From: Vibrio sonorensis
GTDB lineage: Bacteria > Pseudomonadota > Gammaproteobacteria > Enterobacterales > Vibrionaceae
Length of the DNA stretch: 64,000 nucleotides
NCBI RefSeq assembly: GCF_001854765.1
Contig: NZ_LJJE01000124.1
Coordinates: forward strand, 1 to 64,000
Direction: 5' to 3'
The translations under genes were made by a program, and so were the position numbers. Shown here piece by piece: positions 29,767 through 39,388 of this stretch (positions are counted from its first letter, which is position 1; each line of letters opens with the position of its first letter). The notes under the pieces are model-generated. The model ran no database searches and was not told where the DNA came from. It worked only from the letters and a program-made list of their open reading frames with translations.

Positions 29767-30369
29767 TCAAGAGATAATCAGGCTGTTGTGCAACCAAATA
29801 AGCTGCCAGTGTTTAATCATTATTTCGCCATAAGGTGTTAACGCCCATGAGAGCAGCCAACCGTGACAGGCGACTGCCACCAACATAAAGGTTCGATAAA
29901 TCTGCCCTCGTTTAGGCATCTTCCAGATATGCCCACACACGGTCTGTGCTACCCATCCGCCGCAAAACGCCAAAAAGAGATGACTTGGCGCACTGGTGAC
30001 ATTGTCCCCTTTTTCCAAAGCTCGTTTGTCCAAATAGCAAACGAGAACAAGCAGTAGGTTCAAAGTCGAGTAGTAAGTTCCAATCCAGATGGAGTAACCA
30101 AATAGAGTGACGGTAAGCAGAAGAATTAGAGAAAAAGTAACGGCAACGATTAAGAAGAGGTCAAATTCTCTAGGGGGTTCGACATTAACAGCTTTGTGGT
30201 TGCCATTGCGATCTTCATCGACGCTAAATACTACTTGCTGATTAAGCGCTGGAGGCTCTTCGCCGATATAGTCATCGGCATAAAAACGAATGCGTACCTT
30301 GCTAAGCTCTGGCACGATATAGCCGTAACCAAGCTCTGAATCGAACTCAAAAATCTTACCCTTAAACAT
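29767..30369 (-). CDS. Cold-shock-like domain fused to DUF1294 membrane protein
   Basis: A 200-residue protein. Residues 1-65 form a small OB fold of the cold-shock type (FKGKIFEFDSELGYGYI, FSVDEDRNGNHKAVNV). Residues 72-200 hold four membrane helices of the DUF1294 family with the YxDKRAL-like motif (CYLDKRALEKGDN) and the LAFCGGWVAQTV segment. The fusion is found in gammaproteobacteria, but the function is unknown; the soluble domain would face the cytoplasm. It is monocistronic. Confidence 0.88.
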   Translation of the reverse strand: MFKGKIFEFDSELGYGYIVPELSKVRIRFYADDYIGEEPPALNQQVVFSVDEDRNGNHKAVNVEPPREFDLFLIVAVTFSLILLLTVTLFGYSIWIGTYYSTLNLLLVLVCYLDKRALEKGDNVTSAPSHLFLAFCGGWVAQTVCGHIWKMPKRGQIYRTFMLVAVACHGWLLSWALTPYGEIMIKHWQLIWLHNSLIIS

Positions 30370-30405
30370 GGCACCGCACCTATGCCAGACCCCACTTTAA
30401 GCGTA

Positions 30406-30433
30406 GAAAAAAACCGAGCATTTTGCTCGGTTT
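30406..30433 (-). terminator. Terminator after the osmC-like gene
   Basis: ACCGAGCA (30413-30420) pairs with TGCTCGGT (30424-30431). On the minus strand the stem is followed by a long T run, so it ends transcription from the OsmC/Gfo operon. Confidence 0.8.
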
Positions 30434-30512
30434 CACTACTTCTGTCGGCAAGATTTTCAATAACTGATTGAGCCAAAAGCTCAGATTCAGCGAGAAAAGC
30501 GGTAAAAATCTT

Positions 30513-30911
30513 TTATACGATTTCCCAGCTGTGTGTCATTTCTACGCCTTCCGCTAGCATCAAGCAAACCGAGCAGTATTTTTGCAGCGAATCTGCTGTC
30601 ACTTTTGCTACCACTTCTTCACTTAACGAGGTGCCGGATACTTCAAAGTGAATGTTAACCGTGGTAAAGATACGCGGTGCGGTTTCTCTGCGTTGCGCAC
30701 TCAGTTTCGCCACACAGCCAGTCACTTTTTGACCCGCTTCTTTTAGGCCATCAACGACGTCGACAGAACTGCATCCGCCAGCCGCCATTAAAACCATTTC
30801 CATTGGGCTTGGCGCGGTTGAACCACCGTTTCCATCCATGACAATGGAGTGACCAGAGTGAGATTGTCCCAAAAATTTAAAATCTTCAATCCACTTCACT
30901 TCAGCTTGCAT
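30513..30911 (-). CDS. OsmC-family protein (YhfA-like)
   Basis: A 132-residue OsmC/Ohr superfamily protein, closest in layout to YhfA. The two redox-type cysteines are present in GGCSSVDVVDGL and KYCSVCLML. True Ohr/OsmC enzymes detoxify organic hydroperoxides; YhfA-type members have no established substrate. GNGGSTAPSPMEM is the family turn before the first helix. It follows the Gfo/Idh gene after 45 bases and precedes a strong terminator, so the two may be co-transcribed. Confidence 0.87.
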   Translation of the reverse strand: MQAEVKWIEDFKFLGQSHSGHSIVMDGNGGSTAPSPMEMVLMAAGGCSSVDVVDGLKEAGQKVTGCVAKLSAQRRETAPRIFTTVNIHFEVSGTSLSEEVVAKVTADSLQKYCSVCLMLAEGVEMTHSWEIV

Positions 30912-30956
30912 ATCTTTCTCTCTTTTACTAATTTTCGTCGCTGTCCTGTGGGTAAA

Positions 30957-31913
30957 CTACCCCATCTGTCGACGAATTTCCGTGAGTACTTCGGCAACGA
31001 TTAGCGAGCGCTTCTCACAATCTTGCTCTCTCTGCTTCGCCGATAATTGATCTGCGAAGAACTGCGCTTCATAGTACATGCGATTATCTCGTTGCGCGAC
31101 ACTAAGCTCGCACTTTTCTTCACGTGTGACTTTCCAAACCCGATTACAAATAGAGATCATATCCACTTCGATAACCCCTTTTTCGCCTTGGAACTCGCTG
31201 GGGATAAAGGAGTCGCTAGTTTTTGAGTGATTTAGAACAACTTCAAAATCGGTGTATTGCAAAATCACACTGCCGTTGCCATCCACACCAGACTCCAACA
31301 TAGAGGCCGTCGCTTTCACCTCTTGCGGGCGTCCAAATAGTTCAACCGCCGCGCCTAAGCAATAGAATCCGATATCCATCATGGAACCGTTAGCAAAAGC
31401 GGGATTAAAAGTGTTTGGATTTTCTCCAGCAAGATATTTTGGATAGCGAGAGGAATACTGGCAGTAGCTGATTGTCGCTTTTCGAAGCGAGCCAATTTTA
31501 CCTAGTGCACTTTTCAAAACAGAAAAATTAGGTAAGTGAGGGCTCATAAACGCTTCAAATAGATACACACCGTTTTGCTTGGCTACGTCGTACATCTCTT
31601 TTGCTAAAGTGGCGTTCGCTGCGACAGGCTTTTCACAAATCACGTGCTTACCTGCTTTCATCAACTCGATCGCTTGTGGCGCGTGAAACGAGTTTGGACT
31701 CGCTATGTATACCGCGTCAATACCTTGGTCTTGGCTAAGTAGCGTTAAATCATCAAAAAGAACAATGGAACTTGAGTACTTGTTGGCGAACGCTTTTGCC
31801 GTCTCCTTTTTGCGCGAGTAGACAGCTTTAAGTTGGTAACGTTCGGTTTCCAAAGCAGCATCAACAAATTGGGCAGTGATCCAGTTAGTACCGATAACAG
31901 CGAGTTTGATCAT
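30957..31913 (-). CDS. Gfo/Idh/MocA-family oxidoreductase
   Basis: A 318-residue NAD(P)-dependent dehydrogenase. The Rossmann domain begins IKLAVIGTNWITAQFVDAAL, an atypical fingerprint (GTNWIT rather than GxGxxG). The conserved lysine is in HVICEKPVAANA. The C-terminal alpha/beta domain supplies MMDIGFYCLGA. Substrates in this family are sugars, inositols or similar polyols; none can be named. It sits four bases after the LysE-type exporter gene on the same strand, so the two are likely in one transcript. Confidence 0.88.
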   Translation of the reverse strand: MIKLAVIGTNWITAQFVDAALETERYQLKAVYSRKKETAKAFANKYSSSIVLFDDLTLLSQDQGIDAVYIASPNSFHAPQAIELMKAGKHVICEKPVAANATLAKEMYDVAKQNGVYLFEAFMSPHLPNFSVLKSALGKIGSLRKATISYCQYSSRYPKYLAGENPNTFNPAFANGSMMDIGFYCLGAAVELFGRPQEVKATASMLESGVDGNGSVILQYTDFEVVLNHSKTSDSFIPSEFQGEKGVIEVDMISICNRVWKVTREEKCELSVAQRDNRMYYEAQFFADQLSAKQREQDCEKRSLIVAEVLTEIRRQMG

Positions 31914-31917
31914 AGTA

Positions 31918-32532
31918 TTACACCGTAAATACCACTCTCGCGGCCAACAGTATAAGTACTACGCCTGAGAGTCGGTCTATAAGTTGAGCGCGATTGCGCA
32001 CGGCGTCTAACACCTTGGGAGTAGACAATAAAAACGTCACTAAAGTGTACCAGAGACCATCGATTAAAAAGGGGGTCAATACAATAATAGCCTTTCCGCT
32101 TATTCCCACGTTTAAGGCGACAAACTGACTAAACAGGGCGATAAAAAACAGTGCGATCTTTGGGCTCAAAATAGAGATAAGAAAGCCTTCTCTTGCCGAT
32201 GCAGCAACGCTGACTTTACTACCAGAGTTAAGCTTTGCAGCTATACCACCTTTTGAACGCAAGGCGTTAAAGCCAAGATACGCCAAATAAGCAGCTCCGG
32301 CGTAAGTAATCACTTTAAACAGCACTGGCGATTCCTGTAAAACAACCGCAAGACCAATGAGGCTCACAAACGCGTAGATCCCGATACCAAAGGCGTGTGC
32401 CCATGCCGTTGCCAACCCATTAGACCGTCCACCAGCTAAACTGTGCTTGGCCACCACGGCTAAACTTGGTCCCGGAGACATAGCTCCCAGTAAACAAACG
32501 GCGGCCAACGAAAGCCAAATGGTAAAAGTCAT
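31918..32532 (-). CDS. LysE/RhtB-family exporter (first of three)
   Basis: A 204-residue inner-membrane exporter with six helices. The family signature GAMSPGPSLAVVAKHSLAGG is near the N-terminus, and LSPKIALFFIALFSQFV is in the fourth helix. Members export amino acids such as threonine, homoserine, lysine or arginine. Upstream is a LysR regulator on the same strand, 47 bases away, and downstream the Gfo/Idh gene. The ATG at 32532 is preceded by GGAGATT. Confidence 0.9.
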   Translation of the reverse strand: MTFTIWLSLAAVCLLGAMSPGPSLAVVAKHSLAGGRSNGLATAWAHAFGIGIYAFVSLIGLAVVLQESPVLFKVITYAGAAYLAYLGFNALRSKGGIAAKLNSGSKVSVAASAREGFLISILSPKIALFFIALFSQFVALNVGISGKAIIVLTPFLIDGLWYTLVTFLLSTPKVLDAVRNRAQLIDRLSGVVLILLAARVVFTV

Positions 32533-32579
32533 TGTTTAATCTCCATATCTCTTGTTGCTTTTACCTTAAACCCTTCATC

Positions 32580-33539
32580 TTATGATATGAAATCACCATT
32601 ATTCATCATGGTATTCTCAATAATCATACCCTCAGAAAATTGGGATTGACGCATAAACTTCAGCGCCCGCTCTCGAACCCATTGATGAGCGGGGTCGTGG
32701 TCGTATTTCGGATGCCACATTAACCAATACAGCTGCGAAGGGGTGTCAAAGTTAAGTGGTCGATGTGTTAGGCCATTATCAACAGACAAGTTAATAGCGA
32801 TATGCTCTGGCACCACCATCAAATTGTGGCTTTGCATCAAGGTGTTAACCGCCGCCGAAAAGAAAGGGATTCGAAACGCGATATGCCGCTTTAACCCCTT
32901 TTCCTCCAAGGCTCTATCTACCCCCGAGTCTTTATCCCCTCCCCCTGTTACTTTGATATGGCCGAACTTAACCAAATCTTCGCGGGATAGAGATAGCTTG
33001 GCTGCCAGTGGGTGGGTTTCCTTCATCAAGCAGACTGAACCGTCCTCACCAAATTGTATTGAGGAAAGATACTCTGGTTTTTGCGGTAGCATAGTAGAGG
33101 CTAGATCAATACCTGTACTGTGGAAATGGCCTAAGAAATCAGGCTGCCATAGACGAAAGGTCAACGAGAGATTTGGCGCTTCTCGGGTAACGTGTGAAGC
33201 AAAGTCTGGCAAAATATATTGAGCGAGATAATCACTCGACGAGAGAACAAACTCGGTTTGCCACTCTTTGGGGTCAAACGATTGTTCTCCTAGTAGTGAA
33301 TCAAATTGATTGAGCAGCTCGTCTAACCTAGATTTTAGGGAAAGGGCTTTGGGTGTTGCCCTTAGTACGTTGCCCTCCCTAACCAAAAGGGGGTCACCAT
33401 ACATGTCTCTCAGCTGGGCCAACTGCCTGCTAACCGCTGATTGAGTAAGGTTCAACTGCTGCGCCGTACGACTCACATGACACTCGGTGAGTAATACTTG
33501 TAACGTTCTTAACAGGTTTAAATTGGTATTACTCTTCAT
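32580..33539 (-). CDS. LysR-family regulator
   Basis: A 319-residue LysR regulator. The winged helix-turn-helix covers residues 5-65 (LLRTLQVLLTECHVSRTAQQLNLTQSAVSRQL). The rest is a periplasmic-binding-like sensor, with the NodD/LinR-like region EWQTEFVLSSSDYLAQYILP. Ligand unknown. It lies between an AsnC-type regulator and a LysE-type exporter, and may control either the exporter or the flanking operon. The C-terminal tail is longer than usual (about 10 residues). Confidence 0.9.
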   Translation of the reverse strand: MKSNTNLNLLRTLQVLLTECHVSRTAQQLNLTQSAVSRQLAQLRDMYGDPLLVREGNVLRATPKALSLKSRLDELLNQFDSLLGEQSFDPKEWQTEFVLSSSDYLAQYILPDFASHVTREAPNLSLTFRLWQPDFLGHFHSTGIDLASTMLPQKPEYLSSIQFGEDGSVCLMKETHPLAAKLSLSREDLVKFGHIKVTGGGDKDSGVDRALEEKGLKRHIAFRIPFFSAAVNTLMQSHNLMVVPEHIAINLSVDNGLTHRPLNFDTPSQLYWLMWHPKYDHDPAHQWVRERALKFMRQSQFSEGMIIENTMMNNGDFIS

Positions 33540-33560
33540 AACTGGCCTGCGACCATGCGC

Positions 33561-34010
33561 TTAATCTTGTCGAGTCGTATTAAAGAACTCGGTGAGCACC
33601 GTATGTGTCATCAAATGTCTAAGTTCTGGCAATGTGTGTAGCTCATCTCGGATTTCATTCAAACGCGCCATTGAGTCCACTTCCACATATAACATCATGT
33701 CAGTTTCTCCGCTGATGGCGTGGCACCACTTTACGCCGTCTATTTCATAAATGCGCTGGGAATACTTTTCACAATGTCTTTGCGATTTAGAGGTGTCATA
33801 TTTTAATGCGAGGTAAGCACACACATTTTTCACCTCTTCTTTTTTGGCTATGTTGGCGTGGTAACCCAATATGACTTTATCGTCTTCCAACTTTTTGATT
33901 CGCGCCGTCACCGCCGAACGAGAAAGATTCACCTCTCGGGCAATATCGCTAACGCTTTTACGCGCATCGCAGTGCAAAATATCCAAAATCCGTTGGTCAA
34001 ACTTATCCAT
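33561..34010 (-). CDS. Lrp/AsnC-family regulator
   Basis: A 149-residue Lrp/AsnC protein. The DNA-binding part is DKFDQRILDILHCDARKSVSDIAREVNLSRSAVTARIKKLED, and the C-terminal half is a RAM ligand-binding domain (MMLYVEVDSMARLNEI). Amino acids are typical effectors. It is divergent from the YjeH-type exporter, 300 bases away, so it is a natural candidate for its local regulator. Confidence 0.9.
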   Translation of the reverse strand: MDKFDQRILDILHCDARKSVSDIAREVNLSRSAVTARIKKLEDDKVILGYHANIAKKEEVKNVCAYLALKYDTSKSQRHCEKYSQRIYEIDGVKWCHAISGETDMMLYVEVDSMARLNEIRDELHTLPELRHLMTHTVLTEFFNTTRQD

Positions 34011-34312
34011 AACTCGCTCACTCTGATTATCTGGTGCGATAACCCTTACTACTGTTTTGTTACTTCTTCACTGGGCTAATCTTGTTCGACGCCCAAATGA
34101 TTATATTTTTCAGTAATGTGACATAAAAATCCCTTGTAGAAAACCGACAATGTGTCATCAAATTGGTTGATTTCCGACATTTTGACGGTGCTTTAAGTCG
34201 AATTGCTAGCTGTGTCTCATTGATTAATTGATTAATCTGTATAGCGAAATCAATCCCAGTCGAAGGTTAATAAAAACTGGGACAGCAGTGTCATATGGAT
34301 TTGGAGGTTGTA
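34011..34312. promoter_or_regulatory. Divergent asnC-yjeH promoter region
   Basis: Three hundred AT-rich bases between divergent genes. Two GTGTCAT/TGTCTCAT-like elements and ACAATGTGTCATC at about 34148-34160 are present, but no operator can be assigned. SD GGAGG at 34303 precedes the yjeH start. Confidence 0.35.
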
Positions 34313-35572
34313 ATGAGTCAGTTGAAAAAAGAGATCACCCTACTTTCTGGAATTGGTCAACTGTCGACCACCTTGTTAGGTACGGGATTGTTTATGGTTC
34401 CTGCCATAGCGGCGGGGATCGCTGGCGCATTTTCTCTGTGGGCTTGGGTCGTTCTGTTTATTGCTATTTGCCCAATAGCACTCACCTTTGCTCAACTTGG
34501 CAAACACTATCCAAACGCTGGTGGCACTGCCTACTTTGTACGCAAAGCGTTTAACACCCGCTTAGAAAAAAACATGGCATGGCTGTTTTTAAGTTGTATT
34601 CCTGTTGGTGTTCCCGCGGCTGTCGCTCTCGCTGCTGGTTTTTTACAGCAGTTATTGCCTTCTCCTCTAAATACCAGCCTAATTGCTCAAATTATTACAG
34701 TTTGCTTATTGGTAGGGGTTAATCTACTCGGGGCTAAATCTTCGGGTCAATTGCAAACCTTGATTGCCCTTGGAATTATCGCCTTAGTCGGTTCAATGTG
34801 GTGGCAAGGTGGGGTAACAGGCTCAGACATCAGTATGCCAGAGTTGACGGATAACAGTTGGGCACTGATCGGCAGTGCGCTGGGCGTTATGTTTTGGTGT
34901 TTTGTCGGTATCGAAGCCTTTGCTCATATGGGAGAAGAGTTTAAAAATCCTCGCCGTGATTTCCCTATTGCCATCGTATTGGGATGTTTGCTTGCTGGTG
35001 TTGTGTACTGGGCGTGCTCCGTCGTTATTCTAAAGTTTTCAGCATACGGTAGCGCTGAGTTCGATACCTCTGCCATTCCGTGGCTTAGCGCACGCCTTTT
35101 TGGTCCGGAATTTAAAGTACTTATCAGTGTCATTGGATTTTCAGCGTGTTTTGCCAGTACTAACCTCTATACCCAAAGTCTGTCGAGAATGGTTTGGTCA
35201 CAGGCTCGCGACTACCGACCACAGGGCGCTATTGCCAAAGTTTCTCATCGCGGTGTTCCCGCCAACGCTACGTTAGCGGTAGGAGCGGTGTTAATGCTCT
35301 CCTGTGTTATTGGTGAGTTAATGGGGCTTGATCTGGAGTTCTTCCTTAGATTAACCAACGGGATCTTTGTTTTGATCTACCTAATGGCTATGTTTGCGGC
35401 AGTTAAACTACTACAAGGGCTAAGCCGTTCGTTGGCCTTTGTCTCCTTAATAATCTGCGCATTTGTCTTTGTTTGTCTCGGTTGGTCTATGCTCTACGCC
35501 GTCTGCGTATTTGCTCTGTTGATGCTGCCTTGGCAAAAATGGATAGGCCGCGCGCCCTCTGCGACCGTTTAA
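34313..35572 (+). CDS. yjeH: YjeH-type L-methionine/branched-chain amino-acid exporter
   Basis: An APC-superfamily amino-acid permease of 419 residues with about twelve membrane helices. It opens MSQLKKEITLLSGIGQLSTTLLGTGLFMVPA, the pattern of E. coli YjeH, which exports methionine and branched-chain amino acids. Other conserved segments are FWCFVGIEAFAHMGEEFKNPRRDFP and SACFASTNLYTQSLSRMVW. The start is ATG 34313 with SD GGAGG ten bases before; an upstream start at 34295 is rejected. A strong terminator follows. Confidence 0.9.
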   Translation: MSQLKKEITLLSGIGQLSTTLLGTGLFMVPAIAAGIAGAFSLWAWVVLFIAICPIALTFAQLGKHYPNAGGTAYFVRKAFNTRLEKNMAWLFLSCIPVGVPAAVALAAGFLQQLLPSPLNTSLIAQIITVCLLVGVNLLGAKSSGQLQTLIALGIIALVGSMWWQGGVTGSDISMPELTDNSWALIGSALGVMFWCFVGIEAFAHMGEEFKNPRRDFPIAIVLGCLLAGVVYWACSVVILKFSAYGSAEFDTSAIPWLSARLFGPEFKVLISVIGFSACFASTNLYTQSLSRMVWSQARDYRPQGAIAKVSHRGVPANATLAVGAVLMLSCVIGELMGLDLEFFLRLTNGIFVLIYLMAMFAAVKLLQGLSRSLAFVSLIICAFVFVCLGWSMLYAVCVFALLMLPWQKWIGRAPSATV

Positions 35573-35589
35573 TAATGTGTTCCTGTTTT

Positions 35590-35613
35590 GCCCCGCTGAG
35601 TCGGGGCTTTTTT
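35590..35613 (+). terminator. yjeH terminator
   Basis: GCCCCG (35590-35595) pairs with CGGGGC (35602-35607), then TTTTTT. It lies 17 bases after the yjeH stop. Confidence 0.85.
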
Positions 35614-35795
35614 ACTTTGTACGCTCCCAAAGGTCAAAACTGACATGCCTTGTTATCTAATTTAGTTATAAAGTGAATTTTTATGTCACTTGCTAGTCTT
35701 AGAATTCTAATGTATCAATAACATCCTTGTGCTGACTTCTTTAAAGATCAGTCACGTACAAAAGGACAGATAACAAAAATCAGAGGGTAAGCTCA

Positions 35796-37054
35796 GTGTT
35801 TGATTCGTTTTTTCCCAAAGCAAAATGGTTTTTCATCAGTTTTGCCGTTTGGGCTCTTTTATGTGTGATTGGCTGGTATACCCTTGTCAGTGACTTGGAC
35901 CATCACTTAGTATTGGACACTGGTTTGGCGTTGAATTTCCAGCTATTGATACCACTGGACCAGAACAACGTTCAGCCTATGATGCCGCTTTAGATGTCTG
36001 GTTTTATCAGTACTTAGTGGTCTGCTACGGCGCATTTATTCTACTGTGGACCAAACTCGACAACCAAGGCTGGTCAAAATGGTCGGTTTGGGGATCTGGT
36101 CTCATTGTCTTTATTACTTGGTTCCAAGTAGAAGTTAGTGTCATCTTGAACCAGTGGTATGGCAATTTCTATAACCTGATTCAAGAAGCGCTCACCAATC
36201 CGGGTAACATCTCTCTTGCCGACTTCTACGGAGAGTTATCGACCGTAATGGTTATTCTAATGGTTGCTATCGTCGTTGCGGTATTTAACGCATTTTTTGT
36301 CAGCCACTATGTTTTCCGTTGGCGCACCGCGATGACCAACTACTACACCGAAAAATGGCAATATGTTCGCCATATCGAAGGTGCTTCCCAGCGTATTCAA
36401 GAAGATACCATGCGTTTTGCCTCGATTATGGAAAGCTTGGGGGTTAATTTACTCAAGTCAGTCATGACACTAATTGCCTTTTTGCCTATCCTCTGGTCGT
36501 TATCCGGCCACGTTAAAGAACTGCCTATTATTGGTGAAGTCCCTCAGGCTTTAGTATTTGTCGCTATTATTTGGTCTGTATTTGGCACCATACTTCTTGC
36601 GATGGCGGGCATCAAACTACCGGGGTTAGAGTTCAACAACCAAAAAGTAGAAGCAGCTTATCGTAAAGAGTTGGTTTATGGAGAAGATCACGAGAGTCGT
36701 GCTCAGCCTATGACACTGACCGAGCTGTTTGGCGATGTAAGGCAAAACTACTTTAAGCTTTATGCTCACTATGCGTATTTCAATGTAGTGCGATACAGTT
36801 ACCTTCAGTTTGGTAACTTTATCCCTCTGATCGCCCTCGCACCATCAATTGTCGCAGGCGCGTTTACACTGGGGGTAATGACCCAGATCCTCAATGCATT
36901 TAGCAAAGTAGAAGACTCCTTCCAATACTTGATCAACTCTTGGACAACCATTGTTGAACTGCTGTCTATCTACAAGCGTTTGAAAGGGTTTGAGCAATCC
37001 ATCGATGCCATGGCTCAGCAGCAACAACTTACCGAGTTAGAAGCCAACACTTAA
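35796..37054 (+). CDS. sbmA: SbmA/BacA-like peptide antibiotic transporter (frameshifted)
   Basis: An inner-membrane peptide/antibiotic importer of about 419 residues, homologous in order and motif to E. coli SbmA. SbmA takes up microcins B17 and J25, bleomycin and proline-rich peptides by proton drive. Signatures are FVSHYVFRWRTAM, HIEGASQRIQEDTMRFAS, GIKLPGLEFNNQKVEAAYRKELVYGED and LINSWTTIVELLSIYKRL. The start is GTG 35796. The first 65 codons are out of frame with the rest: one T is missing near 35937 and, restored, gives LNFPAIDTTGPEQRSAYDAA. As sequenced the remainder is readable from about 36017. Confidence 0.88.
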
Positions 37055-37080
37055 AACAAACGCTTAGATCACCACAACTA

Positions 37081-37110
37081 AAAAGAGCCTGCTGAGATGC
37101 AGGCTCTTTT
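37081..37110. terminator. Bidirectional terminator after sbmA
   Basis: AAAAGAGCCTGC (37081-37092) pairs with GCAGGCTCTTTT (37099-37110) around TGAGAT, 26 bases after the sbmA stop. It also faces the convergent LysE gene. Confidence 0.85.
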
Positions 37111-37176
37111 GCAAAAATCCAATAGCGGAAAGAACGTTAGATAATATTAACGCGAAGATAATTTACGCCAAACCAC

Positions 37177-37790
37177 TTACTGGCGGCTTACTAACAAGTT
37201 AACACCAGATATTGCTAAGAATGCCGCGCAAGCTCTATTAAACCGTTTCGCCATTTTAGGTTTGGAAAACCAATGTCTTAGATAGAGTCCAAACAGCGCA
37301 TACAAGGCGATCGCCACTAACTCTAGAAGTAAGAATGTCGTTCCAAGCGCAAGAAACTGAGTATTCACGTTGGTACTGACGTCGACAAACTGAGGCAAAA
37401 AAGCGGTAAAAATAAGAATCGCCTTGGGATTGCCAGCCGCTAAAGCAAACTCTTCACGAGCCATCGTCAACAAACTTTTATTGCGGCCAATTTCCGTAAC
37501 TGGACTGCTCTCAGAGCCCCACAACTGGTACGCAATCCAAAGCAGATACGCCGCGCCAGCTAACTTTATCACCAAGAATAGAGTTTCTGATGCATACAGC
37601 ACAACAGCCAAACCTGAAGCAGCCAAGCTATCATTCCAGCAAAAGCCAATACGCGCCCCAATCCAGCAATAAACGCCGAGTAAAAGCCGTAACATCTTGC
37701 GTTATTGAGCGACAGTAAGTTGTTCGGACCTGGCGTCATATTCAACGCAAAGCACGCGGGTATAAACAACAATAATTTCAACAGTTCCAT
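37177..37790 (-). CDS. LysE/RhtB-family exporter (second; frameshifted)
   Basis: An amino-acid exporter of about 204 residues. The N-terminus ACFALNMTPGPNNLLSLNNA carries the family motif; the later half includes LAAGNPKAILIFTAFLPQF. The two halves are in different frames: one T is missing near 37626 and, restored, gives AGMIALAASGLAVVLYAS. As sequenced the frames are 37569-37790 and 37177-37695. It is followed on the same strand after a gap by the AraC regulator gene upstream, which is a possible controller. Confidence 0.83.
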
Positions 37791-37948
37791 CTATTCTCCG
37801 TTTACTGCATAGGAAAAACCTAATGAGTCGGACAATAGCATATAGGAAAACAACAGAGTAGAAGCGTCTCCATCGAGAAAGGCTCGGGCCAGTTTTACTG
37901 GCCTCGAACACTATCGTTGTCGCCAAACAAAAGGACGTTTGGCAACAA

Positions 37949-38983
37949 CTAAAATCGCTGGGCAAATTGAACGGGGGTGATACCGCGATGTTTTTTGAAC
38001 ATGCGGTTGAAGCTCGCCAAGTTCGAGTAGCCTAATCGATTAGCAATATCGTCGAGTTCTAAGCCTTTGCTCATTAAAGAGACCGCTACATTACTCAGCA
38101 CAAAACCGCTCACGGTACTAAAGTTAAGCCCCAGTTTTTGTAGCCTTCTTTGAAATTGCTGAGATGAAAGTCCTTGTAAGCTTGCCACTTTGTCCACTGT
38201 CGGTAAGCCATAGTGCCTGCTGTAATTGACCAGCTCGTACACCACTTTAATCTCATCTTCTGCATCGGGCATATTGAGAAAATCATCGAGCTCATTCAAG
38301 TTCATTGCTAACGCCGCGCTCGTACCCTCTTTTTTAAGTGCCAATCTGTCTGTTACTTTCAGCCAAACCTCTGTCTGTGGTTGGTGCCACTCCACTTCAC
38401 ATCCAAAATAGTCCTCATATAGTTTCTGGCGCTCTCGCTTGCCAGACAATTGGACTCGCAGCGGTGTATAGGCATCTCCCAAGTATATTCTGAGAACCTT
38501 AAGCATAAACATAGCGACCCGAATGCTATCGTGCGCCTGTGCATCCGGCGGTAACAATGGGTTTCGATACGTCCACTTGATTATATTTCCAGATTGCGTA
38601 CCGGCGAGATAGGCACCGGAATGTAAAAACTGAAAACTGTGATTAAGCCTTCGAATAGTTGAAGCCAGATCGATACCAGAAAAAATCCATCGACTCACTG
38701 GGCCCAGCTTATCAATCGCGACATCTCGAGTAAGATTTATAATGGCATCTTCATCCCCTGTTTTTTCTTCTAGCGCGCGATACCATTGAATAACTTCACC
38801 AAGCGGTATCAGTGTCATTGGGTTTTCAAACACCGTTTCTGGAACAACTAGAGAATTATCAGGTAAATCATAGAGACTTCTTGCTCGGTAATGGGCATTT
38901 CTAATACCGAGCACTCGCATAAACCGCATTCCTGACATTACAGATCCTGTCAAATCACATCGAATATTGACTAAATCTGTCAT
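37949..38983 (-). CDS. AraC-family regulator with arabinose-binding-type N-terminus
   Basis: A 344-residue regulator. The long N-terminal domain (about residues 20-200, with NPMTLIPLGEVIQWYRALEEKTG) is of the type annotated as Arabinose_bd in OruR/ArgR-like AraC members. The C-terminal double helix-turn-helix is clear: VASLQGLSSQQFQRRLQKLG and IANRLGYSNLASFNRMFKKHRGITPVQFAQ. Effector unknown. It is divergent from the DUF3302/HlyD pair, 63 bases apart, so it may control that operon as well as the downstream LysE gene. Confidence 0.88.
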   Translation of the reverse strand: MTDLVNIRCDLTGSVMSGMRFMRVLGIRNAHYRARSLYDLPDNSLVVPETVFENPMTLIPLGEVIQWYRALEEKTGDEDAIINLTRDVAIDKLGPVSRWIFSGIDLASTIRRLNHSFQFLHSGAYLAGTQSGNIIKWTYRNPLLPPDAQAHDSIRVAMFMLKVLRIYLGDAYTPLRVQLSGKRERQKLYEDYFGCEVEWHQPQTEVWLKVTDRLALKKEGTSAALAMNLNELDDFLNMPDAEDEIKVVYELVNYSRHYGLPTVDKVASLQGLSSQQFQRRLQKLGLNFSTVSGFVLSNVAVSLMSKGLELDDIANRLGYSNLASFNRMFKKHRGITPVQFAQRF

Positions 38984-39046
38984 AAAGCTACCAATAATTC
39001 AATTGCACGAAACAATACATGCCTCGCATTTTCTTCGGAGAACCAA

Positions 39047-39388
39047 ATGAGTTTATTAAGCACCCCGTTTGTCGGCACTGCCGCAGACACTGGTTTACAC
39101 ATTGCCGCTACTGTAATTTTAATCGCGGTGGTCGCATCTGCTGCTTTTGGCTTCTGGCGTGTTCATGAGTTGCCAATCAATAGGGCCCATAGTCGCGACC
39201 ATCATCAATTGGGGTTAATTACAGCACTCACTTGGATCGGCTTTGTGTGGCATTGGGTATGGGTTCTCGCCGTGATATTGGCTTTTGTCGACATAGATAA
39301 AGCGATCATCAACTTAAGGGATACATGGCGCCACGCGCCTCAGTCAAATCCATCTCAACACGGCAACCAAGAGGAGAAAGCACAATGA
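39047..39388 (+). CDS. YiaW/YibI-like (DUF3302) membrane protein
   Basis: A 113-residue protein with two membrane helices (about residues 18-37 and 61-84) and a short polar tail. The central pattern HELPINRAHSRDHHQ...WIGFVWHWVW resembles YiaW/YibI (DUF3302), which in E. coli sit next to HlyD-type YiaV/YibH exactly as here. It overlaps the HlyD gene by four bases (ATGA). Function is unknown, presumably a partner of the periplasmic adaptor. Family assignment is from memory of pattern only. Confidence 0.65.
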   Translation: MSLLSTPFVGTAADTGLHIAATVILIAVVASAAFGFWRVHELPINRAHSRDHHQLGLITALTWIGFVWHWVWVLAVILAFVDIDKAIINLRDTWRHAPQSNPSQHGNQEEKAQ

